This document shows positions 5,167 through 6,922 of a DNA stretch of 6,922 bases, piece by piece. Numbering within the stretch: position 1 is the stretch's first letter; each line of letters starts with the position of its first letter. The DNA is from Candidatus Omnitrophota bacterium. GTDB taxonomy: Bacteria; Omnitrophota; Gorgyraeia; Zapsychrales; Zapsychraceae. Below the pieces are notes generated by a model, which was not told where the DNA came from, made no database searches, and saw only the letters and a list, made by a program, of their open reading frames with translations. Where the stretch lies: assembly GCA_018399915.1 (NCBI GenBank), contig JAGYNW010000106.1, positions 1-6,922 on the forward strand. The letters run 5' to 3'. Both the position numbers and the translations under genes were made by a program.

Positions 5167-5697
5167 TCATAAACAAGGCTGGTCATATGGGCCTGTCGTG
5201 TTTCTGGGGTCAAAATCGGGATTGCACCCAACATCTTTTGGATCATGTGGTTGGTTTTGATTATCGGGCTTTGGCTTTGGCTTGGGCTTAGGTTTGGGTT
5301 CTGCGTTATGGGTATTTGGGTTTTCCTGCTGGTTTGGCTTAGACGCGTGATATTTTTCTTCCATATAATCGGCGCATTCCATGGCAAGGTCATCGCATTT
5401 CCCGAAGCGGCCATGCGTCAAACCGCACATACTGCGCGCTTCAAACAATGCCGCAGGGTCCACTTCGTGCGACCCTCCGCCTAAATGGCTGGAACCGGCC
5501 CGTCGGCAAACACAGTAATTGAGATTGCAAAGAGCTAAGGCGGAACACCTTCGCGCCTTATCGCAAGGGTTTTTGATCGGTCGTTTCCATGCCTTTGATT
5601 CGCACTCAGCAAAATCCAAATTACATTCCAAGTCGGAAGCAAAAGATGGATTAGCCAGCAACAGAAAAAAAGTGATATATAATGCAAAATTGAACAT
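5167..5697 (-). CDS. secreted Cys-rich protein with Lys-Pro repeat linker, unknown function
   Basis: A 176-residue protein from the ATG at 5697; an in-frame TTG two codons upstream (5703) is less likely. It has a Sec signal peptide (FNFALYITFFLLLANPSFA, cleavage before SDLEC) and no lipobox. Counted from the TTG, 12 cysteines are present (27, 34, 47, 53, 59, 64, 66, 93, 103, 110, 160, 177). This indicates a disulfide-rich exported protein. Residues 135-146 form EP followed by five KP dipeptides, a rigid linker, which separates a 10-Cys N-terminal domain from a short C-terminal module. A CN(L/P)DF motif occurs at both ends (27-31 and 160-164), hinting at a duplicated small element. I recognise no family. 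No Shine-Dalgarno is visible: the sequence just upstream belongs to the element at 5710-5728, so the native leader may have been replaced. Palindrome copy 4 follows the stop. Confidence 0.75.
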   Translation of the reverse strand: MFNFALYITFFLLLANPSFASDLECNLDFAECESKAWKRPIKNPCDKARRCSALALCNLNYCVCRRAGSSHLGGGSHEVDPAALFEARSMCGLTHGRFGKCDDLAMECADYMEEKYHASKPNQQENPNTHNAEPKPKPKPKPKPDNQNQPHDPKDVGCNPDFDPRNTTGPYDQPCL

Positions 5698-5709
5698 GAT
5701 CAAATAATA

Positions 5710-5728
5710 GCGTCGGAGCCCTGACCCC
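5710..5728. other. GTCAGGGCTCCGAC-type imperfect palindrome, possible REP-like element remnant
   Basis: On the minus strand it reads GGGGTCAGGGCTCCGACGC, with partly matching arms GTCAGGG/CTCCGAC. It interrupts what should be the second half of an attC and ends 12 nt from the ATG of the Cys-rich protein. I recall similar G-rich motifs beside RAYT-type transposases in diverse bacteria, but I could not check this, and no transposase is in view. Confidence 0.4.
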
Positions 5729-5747
5729 AGAGTCCTACTTGTTAGAT
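5729..5747 (-). other. truncated attC site (first arm only)
   Basis: ATCTAAC (5741-5747) matches the inverse core RYYYAAC exactly and lies 10 nt after the toxin stop codon. AACAAG continues as in many attC sites. The second arm and GTTRRRY core are absent; the sequence runs into the 5710-5728 element. Such a site should no longer recombine. Confidence 0.65.
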
Positions 5748-5757
5748 GTTTATAATA

Positions 5758-6021
5758 TTACTCATAATGAGTCCACATTCTTAAAACCTTAACCGCCTTT
5801 TCTTTCTTTAAAACTTGGTAAACAATTCGATATTGAATATTAATTCTACGGGAATAAGCGCCATCTAAATCTCCAACTAACTTTTCATAAGGCGGGTATT
5901 TTTGAAAAGGATTTTTTTTAAAAATTGCGAACAAATCCTCAACTTTGGAACGAAGCCCTGCTGATGATATTTTCTTTGCATCTTTTTGCGCTTGCTTTGT
6001 ATAAAATAATTCCCAGCTCAC
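5758..6021 (-). CDS. YoeB/Txe-family mRNA interferase toxin
   Basis: An 87-residue toxin of the RelE superfamily, YoeB/Txe branch: a ribosome-dependent endoribonuclease that cleaves mRNA in the A site. Family features seen: NPFQKYPPYEKLVGDLDGAYSRRIN, RIVYQV and C-terminal MWTHYE. The catalytic set known from E. coli YoeB is preserved: E46, R65 and the His-Tyr pair (H85-Y86 here). One oddity is that the residue before R65, His in EHRLVY of YoeB, is Tyr (IQYRIVY). The GTG at 6021 is chosen because it overlaps the antitoxin stop (GTGA). AGGAG stands about 8 nt before it, and the resulting length matches the family. A TTG start at 6042 would add seven residues not typical of the family. Translational coupling to the antitoxin is implied. 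It belongs to an integron cassette and looks intact and active. Confidence 0.93.
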   Translation of the reverse strand: MSWELFYTKQAQKDAKKISSAGLRSKVEDLFAIFKKNPFQKYPPYEKLVGDLDGAYSRRINIQYRIVYQVLKKEKAVKVLRMWTHYE

Positions 6022-6260
6022 CAATTCAACTCCTGAGAGCAATCTTCAAGAGGTGTTTTTAATCCTTTTCTAATAGACTCTCTCATTTTGGGGATAGAAA
6101 GAAGATACAGCGTTTCTTTTATTGAGCGCCAATCATCTTCTGAAATAAGAACAGCATTGTTACGTTTTCCTGTTATTTGAATAGGTTCGTGCGACTCGGC
6201 TGTCTTATCCAAAAGTTTATACAACTGAACTCTAGCTTGACTGACTGTTAATGTTCTCAT
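6018..6260 (-). CDS. Phd/YefM-family antitoxin
   Basis: An 80-residue antitoxin preceding its toxin, with the typical N-terminal dimer/DNA-binding domain of Phd/YefM: MRTLTVSQARVQLYKLLDKT, EPIQITGKRNNAVLISEDDW (about residues 1-45). A C-terminal segment follows (LYLLSIPKMRESIRKGLKT, then SQELNW) that would wrap around and block the toxin. A strong Shine-Dalgarno (GGAGGGG, 6 nt before ATG) confirms the start. Its stop TGA overlaps the toxin GTG. The protein should repress its own promoter, with the toxin as co-repressor, through the CGTAC sites found between the -35 and -10 boxes just upstream. The gene pair lies within one integron cassette. Confidence 0.94.
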   Translation of the reverse strand: MRTLTVSQARVQLYKLLDKTAESHEPIQITGKRNNAVLISEDDWRSIKETLYLLSIPKMRESIRKGLKTPLEDCSQELNW

Positions 6261-6283
6261 GTTTATCCCCTCCGCTTAATTAA

Positions 6284-6311
6284 AGCGTACCATAAAACGT
6301 ACGATTGTCAA
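6284..6311 (-). promoter_or_regulatory. promoter with embedded operator of the toxin-antitoxin pair
   Basis: On the minus strand there is a perfect -35 TTGACA (6306-6311), spacer 16, and -10 TACGCT (6284-6289; 3 of 6). Two GTAC-centred sites (CGTACG at 6298-6303 and GTAC at 6287-6290) are 12 bp apart, about one helical turn, lying in the spacer and over the -10 box. YefM-type operators also carry paired GTAC-containing sites. This gives the cassette its own regulated expression. Confidence 0.65.
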
Positions 6312-6330
6312 TCTTTGCTTTTTATTTTAC

Positions 6331-6398
6331 ATCTAACGTAGAGATGAGGCACGATTTAGGCGGAGCCTAAATCGTTGTCCTCCATCGACTGGTTAGCA
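6331..6398 (-). other. attC recombination site (complete, 68 bp)
   Basis: On the minus strand it runs from inverse core TGCTAAC to core GTTAGAT (an exact GTTRRRY). GATGGAGG pairs with CCTCATC, leaving one extrahelical G, the feature that selects the recombining strand. The inner stem ACGATTTAGGC/GCCTAAATCGT is 11 bp with a TCC loop. The stop codon of the unknown cassette gene lies inside the site, as is common for cassettes. Confidence 0.85.
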
Positions 6399-6766
6399 GT
6401 GTTGCCGAGCGCCTCAATCATAGCATCCAATGTGTCAGAATACATTTCATCGAAGCTAACTCGCTTCGAATATTCGACTTTGGCTATTACTGTTGGATAG
6501 CCTGAAATTTCAATCTGTAGATGTAATGGAGAATTACCGTAAATGCGATTCGCATCATTTCCGTTTTGGCTACAATATTGAGAGAACCATAGATTGAACT
6601 GATTCCCCCAATCAGCCTGGTACCTGATTTTCCCATTCTTTTCGTTTCGTTCGCATGGGACATTGGACATCAATATTTTAGCGGTCCCATAGCTTCCGCA
6701 AAACAATTCTACTTGAAAGGGTGACCATCTTGATTTGAAGAAACTGAAATTCATAAATTCTGCTAA
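6337..6766 (-). mobile_element. integron gene cassette, 430 bp, one gene of unknown function
   Basis: It is bounded by the cut points (G/TTRRRY) of two attC sites in the same orientation. Its start TTAGCA (after the G at 6767) is the exact complement of TGCTA at the start of its own attC (TGCTAAC), so both ends match in the excised circle. It contains a single gene, on the usual strand, starting 12 nt after the cut. No promoter is visible inside, so expression would depend on upstream sequence. Confidence 0.8.
6356..6754 (-). CDS. cassette-encoded protein of unknown function
   Basis: A 132-residue protein beginning MNFSFFKSRWSPFQVELF. I do not recognise it. It is soluble, with no signal peptide or membrane segment. 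It is rich in aromatic residues (for example NQFNLWFSQY) and has alternating hydrophobic strands (LHLQIEISGYPTVIAKVEY) that suggest a beta-sheet core, followed by a helix MYSDTLDAMIEALG and an acidic C-terminus. The frame is open further upstream (to 6880), but that part runs through the attC and the previous gene. The ATG 7 nt after the attC core is therefore the natural cassette start, although its Shine-Dalgarno is poor. The last 14 residues or so (TANQSMEDNDLGSA) are written by the attC itself, so the native tail may have been extended by cassette formation. Single small unknown genes are typical of chromosomal integron arrays. Confidence 0.75.
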   Translation of the reverse strand: MNFSFFKSRWSPFQVELFCGSYGTAKILMSNVPCERNEKNGKIRYQADWGNQFNLWFSQYCSQNGNDANRIYGNSPLHLQIEISGYPTVIAKVEYSKRVSFDEMYSDTLDAMIEALGNTANQSMEDNDLGSA

Positions 6767-6821
6767 CACGAAAGTTGAGCGGCGGTGCGAAGCACCGTCC
6801 GTCTCTATCCACTTGTTATGG
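6761..6821 (-). other. attC recombination site (complete, 61 bp)
   Basis: On the minus strand it runs from CCATAAC to GTTAGCA. The inner GAG(A)CGG(A)CGGTGC pairs with GCACCGCCGCTC around TTC: 12 bp with two extrahelical A. The outer AACA pairs with TGTT. The cores are degenerate against RYYYAAC/GTTRRRY outside the essential AAC and GTT. It begins 4 nt after the stop of the preceding gene. Confidence 0.8.
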
Positions 6822-6825
6822 GGCC

Positions 6826-6922
6826 TTATTTTGTTAAAGAATCTAAATATTTCTGATATTGTTTTTGCTGACGCTCCCATGTTTCCAATATTTTATCAAA
6901 TCGATCAGCTTGTTTCTCAGCT
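6826..6922 (-). CDS. 3' end of a cassette gene, unknown product (partial)
   Basis: Only the last 31 codons lie inside the window, ending with TAA 4 nt before an attC. The visible residues (AEKQADRFDKILETWERQQK, then QYQKYLDSLTK) are strongly charged, with hydrophobic spacing of a coiled coil or long amphipathic helix. The 5' end is beyond the window and no family can be named. The frame is preferred over the overlapping open frame because of its stop position relative to the attC and its protein-like helix pattern. Confidence 0.6.
   Translation of the reverse strand, partial: AEKQADRFDKILETWERQQKQYQKYLDSLTK

Larger units (their letters stand above)
5729..6336 (-). mobile_element. integron gene cassette carrying a toxin-antitoxin pair, 3' attC truncated
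   Basis: The cassette begins on the minus strand right after the G of GTTAGAT in attC 6331-6398, that is with TTAGAT. It contains promoter/operator, antitoxin and toxin genes. Then comes ATCTAAC (5741-5747), the exact complement of its own starting core, as expected because both ends join in the circular form. After AACAAGTAGGACTCT the attC is lost: no GTTRRRY core follows before the next gene. The break is at about 5728. Toxin-antitoxin cassettes with their own promoters are known to stabilise large cassette arrays. Confidence 0.75.

Noticed and set aside
5076..5414. A 112-residue frame overlapping the Cys-rich protein gene
   Set aside because: It overlaps a better gene with a signal peptide and patterned cysteines, and it runs across palindrome copy 4 and the promoter.
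6356..6880. A single 174-residue protein spanning the whole open frame
   Set aside because: Its first 42 codons run through a complete attC and the end of another gene; the ATG at 6754 right after the attC core is the natural start.

Overview
The window looks like a chromosomal stretch from an uncultivated, Gram-negative-type bacterium. Two genes encode candidate lipoproteins and one encodes a secreted Cys-rich protein. Base composition is mixed: the permease and flavoprotein genes are visibly G+C-richer, while the toxin-antitoxin-type regions are A+T-rich. No rRNA, tRNA or marker gene allows firm placement; Omnitrophota-like candidate phyla are only a guess. Every supported gene is on the minus strand, so the biological order runs from high to low coordinates.

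Right part (about 5710-6922): remains of an integron gene-cassette array without an integrase in view. It holds the 3' end of one cassette gene, a complete attC (6761-6821), a 430-bp cassette with a 132-residue protein of unknown function, and a second attC (6331-6398). Next comes a cassette with a complete YefM/YoeB-type toxin-antitoxin pair under its own promoter/operator, then the first arm of a third attC that breaks off at a GTCAGGGCTCCGAC-type element. The core 7-mers at the two ends of each of the two cassettes are exact complements, as expected for genuine cassettes.

Middle part (3937-5703): a run of small genes. In order of transcription these are a secreted 12-cysteine protein with a Lys-Pro spacer, a 38-residue Arg-rich mini-lipoprotein, a bacteriohemerythrin with all seven iron ligands, a 124-residue lipoprotein with four extra cysteines, and then an NCS2/AzgA-type purine permease. 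Each gap between them contains a copy of the near-perfect palindrome TTAGGGCGCAGCGCCCTAA. Two credible sigma-70-like promoters lie just beyond copies of the repeat, so the repeats probably end or process transcripts between single-gene units.

Left part (1-2650): a wHTH-nucleotidyltransferase (MNT) gene with a candidate promoter and two operator-like inverted repeats. It is followed by a HEPN partner broken by an internal deletion and frameshift, so the antitoxin-like half is intact and its toxin is dead. Then comes a DAO-family FAD oxidoreductase. The stretch 1293-1521 (229 bp) holds no gene that I can support, only an inverted repeat next to the flavoprotein start. Positions 1-175 are A+T-rich and show no gene; a four-copy heptamer repeat lies at 176-203.
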